From positions 8,310,501-8,374,500 of the forward strand of contig NC_059550.1 in assembly GCF_905220415.1 (NCBI RefSeq): a DNA stretch of 64,000 bases, in the 5' to 3' direction. The stretch is from Colias croceus. Taxonomy: Eukaryota > Arthropoda > Insecta > Lepidoptera > Pieridae. Positions 25,301-33,375 of the stretch are shown here, in pieces. The notes under the pieces are model-generated. The model saw nothing but the letters and a program-made list of their open reading frames with translations, ran no database searches and had not been told where the DNA came from. Numbering within the stretch: position 1 is the first letter of the stretch; each line of letters begins with the position of its first letter. A program made the translations under genes and the position numbers.

Positions 25301-28300
25301 AACTCATTATTATGTGAAAGTACCGTTCTATGTCAATAGCATTGCTCATTACAAAACTGCCTTATACATACATACGTAGGCAGAGTTTTGTTTCGAAAAA
25401 AAATCGTGGGTCTTTGAAGATAGCTTTTTGACTCATTAGCTCATAAGCTCACTCTCTATGTATTTGCAAGCAATGTATCTATTTACCTAATGTTGTGATG
25501 ACACAAATAAAGTTATATTTTATTTTATTAGTTACTAGCGGTCCGCCCCGGCTTCGCCCGTGGTACATACTTCGCAATAAAAGTTAGCCTATGTCCTTTC
25601 TCGGGTATTAAAATACATCCATACCAAATTTCATGAATATTGGTTCAGTAGTTTAGGCATGATTGAGTAACAGACAGACAGACAGAGTTACTTTCGCATT
25701 TATAATATAAGTATGGATTACTCATTTTGCGAACTACCCGCATTCTGTTAACAAACAAACTTACCCAACAATTGCACTTCAATATGTCTAGGCCGTTCAA
25801 TAAACCGCTCTATGAACATGGATCCGTTCCCAAACGCGCCCAGCGCCTCAGACGACGCGCGTTCAAATGACGACGCGACTTCGCTCATTTCGCGAACTAC
25901 CCGCATTCCGCGACCACCCCCTCCATATGCAGCCTGTAATAAATAGATAAATCTTCTTAATATATATAAATCTCGTGTCACAATGTTTGTCCTCAATGGA
26001 CTCCTAAACCACTTAACCGATTATAATAAAATTCGCACACCATGTGCAGTTCGATCCAACTTGAGAGATAGGATAGTTTAAACATGTAGGTACCACGGGC
26101 GAAGCCGGGGCGAACCACTAGTAATATTATATAAATAAATAAAAAAGCTGTTATAGCGACTGAAAATCGGAGTGAAACTTTATTATGGATTAATTTAGAA
26201 ATTTCTATCAGTTTATAAGTAAAGAGAACTTGCAAAATTTAATTTTATCATAAAGTGCCGAAATGGTCTGAAGACATTTTCACTTAAAAAATTTGTGTTG
26301 TGTGTGTATTGTTCTGGTTATTTAGTAGAAAAATGGTGTAGTAGTGTGTGTGTGCGTTGTTGGTTAGTTAGTTCTTAGTATCCATACAAATGCGAATGTA
26401 ACTCTGTCTGTCTGTCTGTTACTCAATCACGCCTAAACTACTGAACCAATTTTCATGAAATTTGGTATGGAGCTATTTTGATACCCGAGAAAGGATATAG
26501 GCTACTTTTTATCGGGAAAATGACGCAATCCCGGAAATCCCACGGGAACGGGAACTAAGCGGGATTTTCTTTGACTGCGCGGGCGAAGCCGCGGGCGGAA
26601 ACCTAGTAAGAAATAAATGTGTTAAAAATACCTTAAAAATAACAGGTAATCCATGTTGTTTGCAGAATTCGAGCGCTTCCTCCTTAGTTGTAATGGGACC
26701 ATCAGTACCGGGGACAATTGGGACCTCTGAAAATAAGTTAATAAAATGTTATGTAAGATAAAAATATAGCAAAATGTAAAAAAATAGGACATTTTTGCAT
26801 GGTAGAGTCACAACAGAATAATAATTACCCTATAATCTACATATTTATTTACTTTAGAGTACCTACACTACATAATGACCGCCTCCTTGGTACAGTGGTT
26901 GACGCGTGAGCGTAGAACCGAGGGGTCCTGGGTTCGATTCCCGGTGGAGACGAATAAAAAAAATGTCTCGGTCTGGTAGGACACAGAAGGCTGCTAAAAA
27001 AATCGATCAGTGAAACAGATGTATGCATATTTTTTTTTTTTTTGTAAGGTGTTTCTCAATGTTAGCCAGAAGGGCTTCTACATTTTAACGCGGACGCGGG
27101 GGTGAACTGAAGGTTCACCCTGGTAGCGACATGCACAAGGGCGTCCCCCCTTGACGGGGACCACGAACCTCGGCTTGGGCTGTCGCTTGAGTGGAGGAGG
27201 CCAGAAGGGCCCTAATCGGACGGGGATGTATGCATAATGCATCTGCCCCTTACCCCACTACGGGGACATGGGACTTCACACTTCACACACTACATAAACA
27301 GATATTGTCTAAATGTAAAAAAAAAATTGAAAAATAAATATTAAACACACTAGCTTCAATAGCGGCCTGTCTAGCGGCTACTTTATCTCCCATCTGCTGA
27401 ACAACTTTTGGAGAGGGCCCGATGAATCGTAGCCCAGCGTTGAGTATAGCTTGTGCGAAATCTGACCTGAAAGGTTATTTATTTCAATAAATTATCAAAT
27501 GTTTTTTAAAGCATTATAGGCAATCTATTAAAGTTGTGTTTCCTTGCTTTTGAAATAACGTGTTTTTATTGGCTGACAATTAGCACCGTTTATTCCTGAT
27601 TAGACAGTATTTGTTGAAAATAATTCCTTTCATCACAAATAAACAGTACAAAGAAACAGTTTTTATGACACTTAATGTATATTCTAAATATAGGTGCAGC
27701 GTAAAAAATACTGTGTTGGTATGTAAGTATGACTCTGTAGTTGTAAGTGTATGTAAGTATGAATATGTAGTTTTACTAACACTAGAATAAGTACTACTAA
27801 CAATATATGGGCAATGCTGCCTGATATAAATAAAGAAATAAATAAATAAATGAATAAGTACTTTCTTACTAAGCTAACTTCTACATTAACCAATTGATCT
27901 TTGAAAGCCAAACTTTAGTTACTTTTATCAATTGATCATCCTTTTTACACATTTCCAACTGATATTTTTTTCCTAAAAAAACAATAAATAAGCTTACCTT
28001 TCAGACAGCAACCCATATCCTGGATGAACAGCATCGACGTCGTTTTCCTTCGCGACCCGGATAATCTCCGGGATACTGAGGTAAGCTTCCACTGGTGGCA
28101 GACCTTTACCCACTAGGTATGATTCGTCTGCTTTTTGCCTGCGAGATTAAGAGAAATTCATTTAAAATATAGTTTAAAGGTTAAAAGAGTTTTGTGATCT
28201 ACCCGCATTGTTTTTAATTACGATGTAAAAAATATTTCATGAAAGAACATTTTTCTTTTGTATAAAATGAAATATTAAATGACAAAGCCCTTTACGTTTT

Positions 28301-29225
28301 ATACAAACAATAAACATCCACATTACTTTTAAGTGCAATTAGCATGACAAGATGGATTCCTGTGCCTAATTTCACATACGGTCACATTAAAACAAATTGG
28401 AGACATCCGTAGAATAATATTTTTAATATTCAGTTTTAGAGCATTCAATAATATTTGTTTAAGGAGTAGTAAAAATTGGGGGTGACCAATCGGTGTCACA
28501 TAAAACGTGCATAAAACCGAAAAACTTCGAAGTTCGTTTGGCTTGGCAAAAAGACGCGAGTTCAAATCCCGCCTTGTGATCGAACTTTTTATCTTTATTT
28601 TTTAACTATTGTTAACAAAGTATAAAACACACAATCAAACAAACTTTTACACATAATTTTTAATTACCTGTGCATTTGCAGCTTATCCTGCTCACTATAA
28701 ATAGCCACTGATCGGATCCCCAGTTCTGTACAAGCTCTGAACACACGGATGGCTATCTCCCCCCTGTTCGCCACCAGGACGCTTCTGATCGGTTTGTACT
28801 CTACATTTTTTGTATCCTGAAAATAATTTTTAAATTAATATGGATTATGTACAAGATGAAGGATTAAAGAACTATATTTTAGTACTAAGTAGTTCTAGAA
28901 GCGACGTAGAGATCAATTTCTTCGAGCAAATGAAATCAGGATATTATATCTTATGGTATGGTATTTCTTATTTAGTATCAGGATTGATAAATAATAATGG
29001 ACAATGGAGTGATTGGAGTCATCATTTTCATTTTTCATTTCCTTCAGAATCATGAGTCATATTCTTTCTTTTCATTATGTTCACGGTTATATATTAATCT
29101 TATATTAATTAATGAAATAGATGAAAAATACGTACTGTGGTGGCCGTCCTGTGACGCGAGGCACTCCATGCTTGAAACTGTGTAGCGGAGGCTCTTAGAG
29201 CGAATCTCGCTTTTAAAATCTGCAT
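8341..29225 (-). CDS. PC: pyruvate carboxylase, mitochondrial (24 coding exons, complete)
   Basis: Biotin enzyme carboxylating pyruvate to oxaloacetate in the mitochondrial matrix. Coding exons in transcript order: 29225-29136, 28816-28668, 28138-27998, 27466-27351, 26726-26632, 25933-25765, 24990-24884, 24560-24436, 24068-23859, 23531-23441, 23083-22948, 22253-22071, 20835-20785, 20306-20057, 19674-19527, 19164-18905, 18312-18098, 12252-12042, 11627-11421, 11089-10981, 10274-10149, 9562-9401, 8920-8845, 8516-8341. All introns are GT-AG. The sum is 3,603 bases, or 1,200 residues plus stop. The start MQILKARFALRASATQ is Arg-rich and lacks acidic residues, like a mitochondrial presequence. The biotin carboxylase domain (from about residue 41) has VLVANRGEIAIRV, the ATP-grasp loop AAYGGGGRGMRVV (198-) and FIEVNARLQVEHT. 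The carboxyltransferase has MDTTFRDAHQSLLATR (Asp588), the probable carboxylated Lys762 in GIKDMAG, and metal-site HVHTHD. The C-terminal AMKM carries the biotinyl Lys1165. No break was found. Confidence 0.97.
9198..9372. repeat. G+C-rich repeat insertion in a PC intron
   Basis: This stretch is far richer in G+C than the flanking intron and begins at an A-run followed by cgacgtgtgtcactcgggg. Its right part contains aagctatgcaatagctt, and gctattgcatgc occurs near the left. It resembles an interspersed lepidopteran retroelement fragment, but I cannot name the family. There is no coding frame. Confidence 0.45.
9662..9856 (+). mobile_element. lepidopteran short interspersed element ('actaatattataaatgcgaaag...gcgggcgaagccgcg')
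   Basis: It starts tactaatattataaatgcgaaag and ends cgcgggcgaagccgcgaccgg. Related copies occur in this window near 12.3, 25.5, 26.4, 38.9 and 63.1 kb. It lies in the intron between PC exons 9401-9562 and 10149-10274. It is non-coding. Confidence 0.65.
10297..10737 (-). mobile_element. 5'-truncated LINE, C-terminal end of reverse-transcriptase ORF plus poly(A)
   Basis: Read on the minus strand, the segment encodes the end of a non-LTR reverse transcriptase protein (LCVFYRIYHGECSNELFELI, later HHRTARHKANFH and FFPRTTTLWNSLPSSVF; stop near 10399). It ends in an A-run of 29 bases (T-run 10297-10325). This C-terminal pattern is typical of jockey/CR1-group LINEs in Lepidoptera. The element is truncated 5' and lacks the endonuclease and the RT core. 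Its tail lies about 22 bases from the splice acceptor of the PC exon 10149-10274, on the same strand as PC. Confidence 0.8.
12289..12549 (+). mobile_element. lepidopteran short interspersed element, long copy
   Basis: It starts ccatactaatattataaatg, then a run of ctgt units, actcaatcacgcc, gaaccaatttgcatgaaatttgg, and ends gcgagcgaagctgcgggtggaaagctagt. It belongs to the family of the copy at 9.7 kb and lies in the large PC intron, opposite in strand to the gene. Confidence 0.7.
13151..16087 (-). CDS. LINE ORF2: endonuclease and reverse transcriptase (978 aa)
   Basis: Uninterrupted 978-residue frame. The N-terminal third (about 30-240) is an exonuclease/endonuclease/phosphatase-type nuclease: HQNIAGAINK at the start, CLCETFI, IICGDWNIDI and GLSDHETA carry the expected catalytic Asn, Glu, Asp and His. 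The reverse transcriptase core follows: YRPIALIPVLSKIFEKV, FLDMSKAFDFVDH, SGVPQGSVLGPFLFLLYIND and the catalytic FADD at residues 703-706. The C-terminal tail has no identified zinc knuckle. The protein would nick target DNA and copy the element's RNA. The first ATG lies 77 bases inside ORF1 in another frame, so translation may use reinitiation or a frameshift. No stop or frameshift interrupts the domains, so the copy may be young. Confidence 0.93.
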   Translation of the reverse strand: MRIHQIVIYYRTMKTFHRIQIFFVPKSSYLTILHQNIAGAINKSEELYLAISQLSKSHIIDIICLCETFIRKGNEQLLKLPGYKLVSSFSRKQKRGGTCILVKEDISCTNLDLIKDLGCNLFFECCGIELKHLNTVIICVYRIPSQSIEIFIEKLQLTLQKIATKNKKIIICGDWNIDILKKTKFSDELNTLLQNYNIECLIKTPTRKNSCIDQIATNIKRGVTAEVLHLGLSDHETAQILKVNMIKPKVNVSWFETKRDYSKQNIRKFCECMASLSFSEIHEFNNLNECFNSFYELFQLFYNLCFPFIRIKRNTGKPNINWITKGLKKCCVRKRLLYLKSIYYKKTFTNSWGYYIKYKNILKRCILKSKQIQCEKFIKLSKNKNKALWHMISNNINDENNIKEIEKIVVNNNVYNSMNDICEQFNNFFINITNQKNFNYDATEIKNTLTTEKCNTIFLTPTSSDEILKVIKSLNNTNSVGTDGISTKILKASSVHICKPLSFLVNLSMEQGTFPHVLKTSVIKPLYKKDDPNDIKNYRPIALIPVLSKIFEKVILERFQNYVDKNKILCREQFGFRKNSSTSLACFDMVKEIIQALIEKKPAATIFLDMSKAFDFVDHQLLLFKLEKYGIRGIAKEWVASYLNDRYQYVEIHKMINQTRNSYRSEKKVNKSGVPQGSVLGPFLFLLYINDLPRSVKHKTVLFADDTTLIVKCTDKNTYERDINTALYNIVKWLQNNNLKINLVKTKIIQYYTKNCTKINLDIKCNDQVIEQVKHHKFLGVLVDEGLKWDSHIEYICDRLNRFVYVLRRLRDTVSMNAAINAYHAYISSILSYGIILWGQSCEVRKVFVAQKKCIRALCGLHQRDSCKPMFGKLRILTLTCIYIREVCLFVKYHPEYFKKKGEVNSHMLTRYQNKLHFPTCRINQAKNSVIFMTITIYNKIPDNFKDLPVNIFKKKLTKWLMEKQFYDIQELITLRNL
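16011..17405 (-). CDS. LINE ORF1: coiled-coil protein with SGNH/esterase-like region (464 aa)
   Basis: Uninterrupted 464-residue frame ending 77 bases inside ORF2. Residues about 60-110 form a heptad-like coiled coil (INKLQTELISAQESIYNLTK and onward). From about residue 225, KRKIIIMGDERVRNLSLGML followed by VILILGLGSNDKN resembles the strand and N/G blocks of SGNH-type hydrolases. Such domains are known in ORF1 proteins of some CR1-clade elements. The usual Ser of the first block is replaced (MGDER), so catalytic activity is doubtful. The Asn/Lys-rich composition matches the element and not the host exons. The likely role is as a nucleic-acid-binding or particle protein of the retrotransposon. 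Confidence 0.8.
   Translation of the reverse strand: MKLKMDNITIRKKTLPKQMSESNLQEILNDSFLSLSSSSYTDLSTKTSQHISTPNTSIVFNENQEINKLQTELISAQESIYNLTKQCYNLRQTLHESEKKVQNLISQILNTKSDKTLTGTTLNKTPIKQTITNISFKTPRHSPLKYYNENIFIHNTYPKIKQKTFTNLQKKHNSQNFTIDNMGLDKNTLNYNITKPLILNKECDGTDKNKIITNCQQTITDVSTKVIKRKIIIMGDERVRNLSLGMLEKRKNKWNDSYEIFGLTKPHASSSEILNSCESFIQSMNHEVILILGLGSNDKNPYQLISGLLDLMGKLKNNKVFILNVRYNRYLNEKLLNTQIKLFLRGYKNCSYIDIDEDYKYYNSRINYIENLINKINIEIDSIEYSNTFLNTKKILERLSSSKKCGLLKNNRNKSNQVKKGTIPYYFKKTINENTLKLNSEDTSNSNILPNNENFSSNPNFFRP
18287..18600 (-). repeat. three tandem copies of the 5' exon border of PC exon 18098-18312
   Basis: The exon end and adjoining intron (gtcacggattgcaccgatta then aaagcctggatggaaatattggaaaa) are repeated at about 18391-18445 and again at about 18526-18598. 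The third copy extends further into exon-like sequence (gcgtggatc...cggtcac). The connecting text 'gctgaaaacacgaag...cctctga-acgagaactcat' is repeated as well. Copies have diverged by several substitutions, and the extra copies keep a potential AG acceptor. Confidence 0.8.
20785..20835 (-). other. PC: 51-bp symmetric microexon of pyruvate carboxylase
   Basis: Acceptor cctccttcAG and donor GTAAGA border 17 codons (DLSPEAIKAQEMTGENT, the first codon split with the previous exon). Both flanking introns are phase 1, so including or skipping the exon keeps the frame. It encodes part of the linker between the biotin carboxylase and carboxyltransferase halves. Confidence 0.85.
21640..22110. repeat. 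diverged tandem repeat reaching into PC exon 22071-22253
   Basis: The motif 'cacacaagttacaaacgaaaag(c/t)gacctta' followed by 'aataaagta(g/c)aa-t-aactcacc' occurs at about 21778-21836 and 21995-22072. In the second copy this is the true donor side of the exon. The first copy even retains the exon word ccgggggtatatacggtttga (21836-21857). A further related block begins near 21650. The unit is about 220-240 bp. Confidence 0.75.
22358..22515 (-). mobile_element. short interspersed element fragment
   Basis: It begins actagcttatcgcccgcggc followed by ttcgcccgc, the inverted form of the 'gcgggcgaagccgcgggc...gctagt' ends seen elsewhere in the window. It then contains aaaatccgttccgtagtttt and ends near the acagaaaaagcgactttg stretch. 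Confidence 0.55.
25533..25718 (-). mobile_element. lepidopteran short interspersed element
   Basis: Inverted copy of the 9.7-kb family: actagcggtccgccccggct at the left, then caaatttcatgaatattggt, gattgagtaacagacagaca and finally cgcatttataatataagtatggat. A fragment of the same left end is found at about 23143-23180. It lies in the intron downstream of PC exon 25765-25933. Confidence 0.65.
25957..26122 (+). mobile_element. short interspersed element
   Basis: It starts ttaatatatataaatctcgtg and ends ggtaccacgggcgaagccgg ggcgaaccactagt, sharing the terminal motif with other copies but with a different middle (cactt-aaccgattataataaaattcgcaca). Confidence 0.55.
26381..26608 (+). mobile_element. 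lepidopteran short interspersed element
   Basis: It starts tccatacaaatgcgaatgta, has ctgtctgtctgt, actcaatcacgcctaaacta, and ends gcgcgggcgaagccgcgggcggaaacctagt. It ends 24 bases before the donor side of PC exon 26632-26726. Confidence 0.68.
26878..27045 (+). mobile_element. tRNA-derived SINE
   Basis: The head (26879-26953) folds like a tRNA. Its ends CGCCTCC and GGAGACG pair except for one position, an A-box-like TGGTACAGTGG follows the acceptor arm, and a perfect B-box GGTTCGATTCC lies at 26931-26941. The tail carries a separate body ending in a T-run (27027-27043). The imperfect D and anticodon arms and the tail point to a SINE and not a functional tRNA gene. It is followed by another G+C-rich repeat at about 27046-27300. 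Confidence 0.65.
27046..27300. repeat. G+C-rich repeat next to the SINE
   Basis: This block contains ccagaagggcttctac and ccagaagggccctaatcgg. It is much richer in G+C than the intron around it, is non-coding and contains no family motif I can name. It may be the distal part of a composite SINE. Confidence 0.35.
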
Positions 29226-29380
29226 TGTGCTTACAAAATAACAATAAAATTAACAAGAAATTATAAGTACAAGTGTTAAATTAGACGGATAGTTACTATT
29301 TATAATTTATTTCATCTTTAAATGAATTATTAAATTGACTAGATTCTAGTTTCGTTTGCTTGCGCGTCGGTCGATTAAAT
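29226..29380 (-). promoter_or_regulatory. PC: probable 5' UTR exon part of pyruvate carboxylase
   Basis: Upstream of the ATG (29223-29225) the minus strand has no in-frame coding. At 29381-29382 there is an AG preceded by a pyrimidine-rich tattgttt, which would be a reasonable acceptor for a 5' UTR exon continuing to the start codon. The promoter itself was not located. Confidence 0.35.
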
Positions 29381-29382
29381 CT

Positions 29383-30217
29383 GAAACAATAGATATTTTT
29401 TTATTAATTATTTTATAAAATAATTCTTATATAAAATTTTATAATAATTGGAAAATAATATGACTGCAATCCTCTTTTAAAACTGATTAATATCGGGACA
29501 AACACTAAATCTAAAGCTACTCCTATGCGATCGCAATATTTATTTCAATGTAAGAACTATGTTTTTAACCATCATTCTAGTTTGAACTTTGTTCTATTTC
29601 TTTAGTACAGCGATGTTAAATAACGATAGACTTTAAACAAACAAATTTTATCTCGTTTGCCTTGTTATCACGCGTTATCCAAACAAATATTTTATTAAAT
29701 TATTTGATACAGTTTCATTTGTTTAATAGATAGGTACATTTATAATACAAAGGTAGGAAATAGAGGCTGTTAGTGTAAACACCGTTATCCTTAAAACCAG
29801 TGGTTTGGTTTCACTTAAAGAACGAAAATCGACGAAAAAAAGAATGTGTGCGTACTAGTGTAGGTACACACGTAAGAAGTGAAACTTCTTCATGACCTTA
29901 TTTTTCAAAAAATAATTTACTATATGCAACTTTACAGAAATACGTCGAATCACGCGTGGTTATAGGGATAAGAAAAAGATGGCGCGTAACGCAAAAATGT
30001 CACGCGTAACGATAAAATGTTACACTAGATTTTTTTCCAACCCCGATAAAGAAGTTTCACTTCAAAAACGGTGGTAAATGATAAAACTATGTTATGACGG
30101 TTCAAAAGTGCTTCAAGAGGAAAAATGTGTTTTTTCTATTAATATTGTTAATTACTTTAAAAATAATTACGTTAGTCATAACAAAATTTAACGTAAGCGT
30201 TGTGTTGATTTAGTTGG
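29383..30217. other. non-coding upstream region of pyruvate carboxylase
   Basis: AT-rich with no exon-like frame. Around 29868-30066 the words aagaagtgaaacttctt and aaagaagtttcacttc form an inverted pair, and related words occur at about 22.73-22.85 kb, suggesting a dispersed non-autonomous element. The promoter and any first non-coding exon of PC probably lie within this stretch. Confidence 0.35.
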
Positions 30218-30226
30218 TACTATTTA

Positions 30227-30668
30227 ACCGGAAGGAAGTTAGCGCGGAAAGTTTATTTTTTTTTAATTATTAATATCTCAAAAAATTGCTCCTTAAATGC
30301 TCCATCAGAATCTGTAATTGCTCCACTTCTATAATAATTAGTTTATTTATAATTAATATTTTAAAAAATCCAAATACTGAAAACTTGATTTCCCTATAGA
30401 ATGAAAAATATTCACTTTTCATAAAAAATTTTTTTGCAAAAAAATTGCTCCCGCTCCGCTGCTAAAATTTTTTATGAAAAGTGAATATTTTTCATTCTAT
30501 AGGGAAATCAAGTTTTCAGTATTTGGATTTTTTTTTAAATTAATTATAAATAAACTAATTATTATAGAAGTGGAGCAATTACAGATTCTGATGGAGCATT
30601 TAAGGAGCAATTTTTTGAGATATTAATAATTAAAAAAAATAAACTTTCCGCGCTAACTTCCTTCCGGT
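30227..30668. mobile_element. 442-bp fold-back (long inverted repeat) element with 9-bp target duplication
   Basis: The two halves are near-perfect inverted copies of over 200 bases, starting ACCGGAAGGAAGTTAGCGCG and ending in its inverse CCTTCCGGT, with a short central loop around 30434-30464 (ttgctcccgctccgctgc). The element is flanked on both sides by tactattta (30218-30226 and 30669-30677). A 9-bp duplication with very long arms fits Mutator-like or Foldback-type DNA transposons. It encodes no protein. Confidence 0.92.
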
Positions 30669-31351
30669 TACTATTTAAGTAAGTTTAAGATATAAAAATT
30701 AATTTGTCCTTACCTACATCCTTAACATTTATGTATTTCTAGATTTAAGCTTGCAAGATTTGTATGTATTTACTGTTGGTTTGGATTAATAAATAAATGT
30801 GTAAATAAATGTTTGACGGTTGTTGGACGGTGTGGGAGGGGTGTTGAATCAAGCGCCGTTTCCCGCGCTGCCCTTGTAGGATAAAATAATTTTGAGGAAA
30901 AATAATTGAGAATTTATTTTTTCATTGAAAAATAATTTATTAACTAGCTTCTAAAGCCGGTCACTCATCACTTCTAATAGATAAAGTAACAGTTAATTAT
31001 TTAATGCCCTTAAGAAGTTTGCGTTCCTGTGACTTATCTAGGTATGTGCTATTGTTAATTTAGATTAAACGTAAAGTCAAGGCAGAGTTACTAGATTATT
31101 ACGTCAAGGTTCTAATATAGTGTTAATTAGCAAAAGATAAGTAATCACGACTACACTACAAAACACATGAATTAAATACATTTTATGAATCCATCGTAGG
31201 TACCTACCTAGTGTTGAACTTTAGACTGCAATTATATTCAATCCGAATAACAACGATTAGACCTATCAAAATATAAAATAGATTGCACATTGTTTTCCTT
31301 ATTTGTTAATTGCATTATCAAAATAAAAATAATATTATTTAACAATCTATA

Positions 31352-31818
31352 TACCGGGTGTAATCGTATCAAGTGTCGTAATCGTTAAGTGTGCGCAGGC
31401 AATAATTATTCCGTAATTATTACAAATATCAAAAAAATTTAAAAATCTTAGATGAAACGCTCCCATACATTTTATTTCCCATAAATTTTGTATTCAAAGC
31501 ACATATTCGATTTGGAATACCATTTTTTCCTCATCAAGCTTTACAGTTTCTAAATGAACTTTCATTGAAATTTGCGGAGTAATTAAAGCATAAAATCGAA
31601 TAAAAAAGCAAAATCTTTCATATTACATGTTTGATATAGTCATATTTCATACTAAATGCATTACTTACAACAATTTTCCGCATCCAACTACACAAGCTAA
31701 TGGGAAATGGCCATTTTACTCATTAGGTTAAGTACTTTCGATATCAGTTTAAAGTTTTTTGATACCAGCATTAGTTACGGAATAATCGCTTGTGCACACT
31801 TAACGATTACACCCTGTA
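31352..31818. mobile_element. 467-bp Tc1/mariner-like MITE with TA target site
   Basis: The left end TACCGGGTGTAATCG and the right end CGATTACACCCTGTA are inverted repeats with one mismatch. Further inside, ttaagtgtgcgcaggcaata pairs imperfectly with gcttgtgcacacttaa. TA dinucleotides flank both ends (31350-31351 and 31819-31820). There is no open frame. Confidence 0.82.
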
Positions 31819-31868
31819 TACTAAAACGTGCTAAAACATAATTTACGGTATAATAATTGAATAAAAAT

Positions 31869-32131
31869 ACCGGCAAAGTGCGAGTCGGGCTCACGCACGA
31901 AGGGTTCCGTTATCCGTACTTAATCATCTAGGTATAATAGAGAATCATTTATTGTACGAGGCCCCCCCCACCCTTAATAGATATTTTTTTTTATTTCTAC
32001 TACTATTTGTTGTTATAGCAAATCAAAATTTCAGCCATCTAGCTATCACGGTTTATGTTATACAGCCTGGAGACAGACAGTGGCTTAGTCATAGGGTCCC
32101 GTTTTAGCCTTTGGGTACGGAATCCTAAAAA
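31869..32131 (+). mobile_element. SINE of the 'gcgagtcgg-ctcgcgcacgaagg' type
   Basis: It starts accggcaaagtgcgagtcgg, continues gctcacgcacgaagggttcc, contains gagacagacagtggcttagt and ends tttgggtacggaatcctaaaaac. A second copy is found at 56.25 kb. The family is widespread in Lepidoptera, and I recognise it from its terminal phrases. Confidence 0.65.
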
Positions 32132-32588
32132 CGTACATTAAACAGTAGCAAATCACAAGTGTGACAGGAATAAAAATTATTTACGTAGCGAACTCATTGA
32201 GCTAGTTAGTCGGACTGGAGTTTGAATGCAACATGATTTGAACATATTACCGTCAATTACCATATATTACTAACACGTGCCGTGAGATTGTTGTTAGGCT
32301 GTATTTCCTCTTCTATTCATGTGCAAATTTGTTACTTTAGTTTAAACGTGGTTTCATATTGTCGATTTTTGAGGTTTAAAAATACGTTTATTTGTAATCT
32401 ATCAATGTTAATCTTGTCTACAATGTTGTAAGGTTCCTGGTTGGGCCTACAGGCAGGCTTAAAGGGCTAACAGTACTTACACACCAAATTTCATGAGAAT
32501 CGGTCTAGTCATTTTTAAATTTAGAATAGAATTCCAAAGACGTACGTACTACGTACCGTGGACGTACCTATTTATTGTTTTAGATGTA

Positions 32589-33375
32589 TATGTTACAGGA
32601 AATGTATGTAATCCGTCATTGTATACAATTCCTAGGAAATGTATACAATTCCTAAAATCGTACGGAAATGTGTGAAATAAATTATTTTATACACATTTCC
32701 TAGGAAATCTATACATTTCCTAAATAGCTATCGGAAATGTAAAACATTTAAGATATTGATATGTCGCAGGCAAGGGTTGGACTAAAGCAAAGGGGGCGCA
32801 GGACTTAAAAAATTTTTGATGGAGTTGGTGTCATTATAACACCTATTTATTATTGTTTTATCGTAAAGATTACGCTTTTAAAAGCATGTTTTATAGGAAC
32901 AACTTTTCTCTAAAATCAAAAATAGCCGAGATATTCGCCCTCAAAGTTAGATTAGGTTTAGGTTAGGTTAACCGTTAGGTTAGGTTAGGTTAGGTTTGTT
33001 AAAAAAAAACTACACAGAAATAGGAGCCCCGCGAAGCGGGGCTCCGTCGACGAAGATCGAACGATCGAAGATGATAATATGAACATAATATTATTACAAT
33101 TTTACGGTATGACTGTTACCCGATGGTATCAATAAGAGCTATAATAAAAAAAATAACAACGTGTTTTATTACAGAAAGCATTTATTTTACACATTTCCTA
33201 ATACGATATAGGAATTGTATACAATTCCTAGGAAGATTATACATTTCCTAGGATATGCATGCATTAAATAGTTTTTTAAACAATATTTTATACATTTCCT
33301 AAATGGTATCGGAATTGTACACATTTCCTCGGAATTGTATACAATTCCTTGATTTCATACATTTCCGGTAACATA
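32589..33375. mobile_element. palindrome-rich inverted-repeat element (about 790 bp)
   Basis: The ends TATGTTACAGGAAATGTATG and its inverse CATACATTTCCGGTAACATA differ at one base. Both subterminal regions (32610-32760 and 33195-33355) repeat ggaattgtatacaattcc and aggaaatgtataca words many times, many of them perfect palindromes. The centre contains TTAGG repeats (about 32948-32996) and a hairpin gagccccgcgaagcggggctc (about 33026-33046). No long open frame is present. Confidence 0.75.
32948..32998 (+). repeat. short interstitial (TTAGG)n-like tract
   Basis: ttaggtttaggttaggttaa followed by ccgttaggttaggttaggttaggtt: the pentamer TTAGG, the canonical insect telomere repeat, recurs about seven times with interruptions. 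A shorter run (ttaggttaggttaggtta) lies at about 47.98 kb. Both sit inside inverted-repeat elements. Confidence 0.7.

Noticed and set aside
26879..26953. tRNA gene on the plus strand
   Set aside because: The acceptor arm and B-box look tRNA-like, but the D and anticodon arms pair poorly and the sequence runs into a SINE-type tail, so it is listed as a tRNA-derived SINE.
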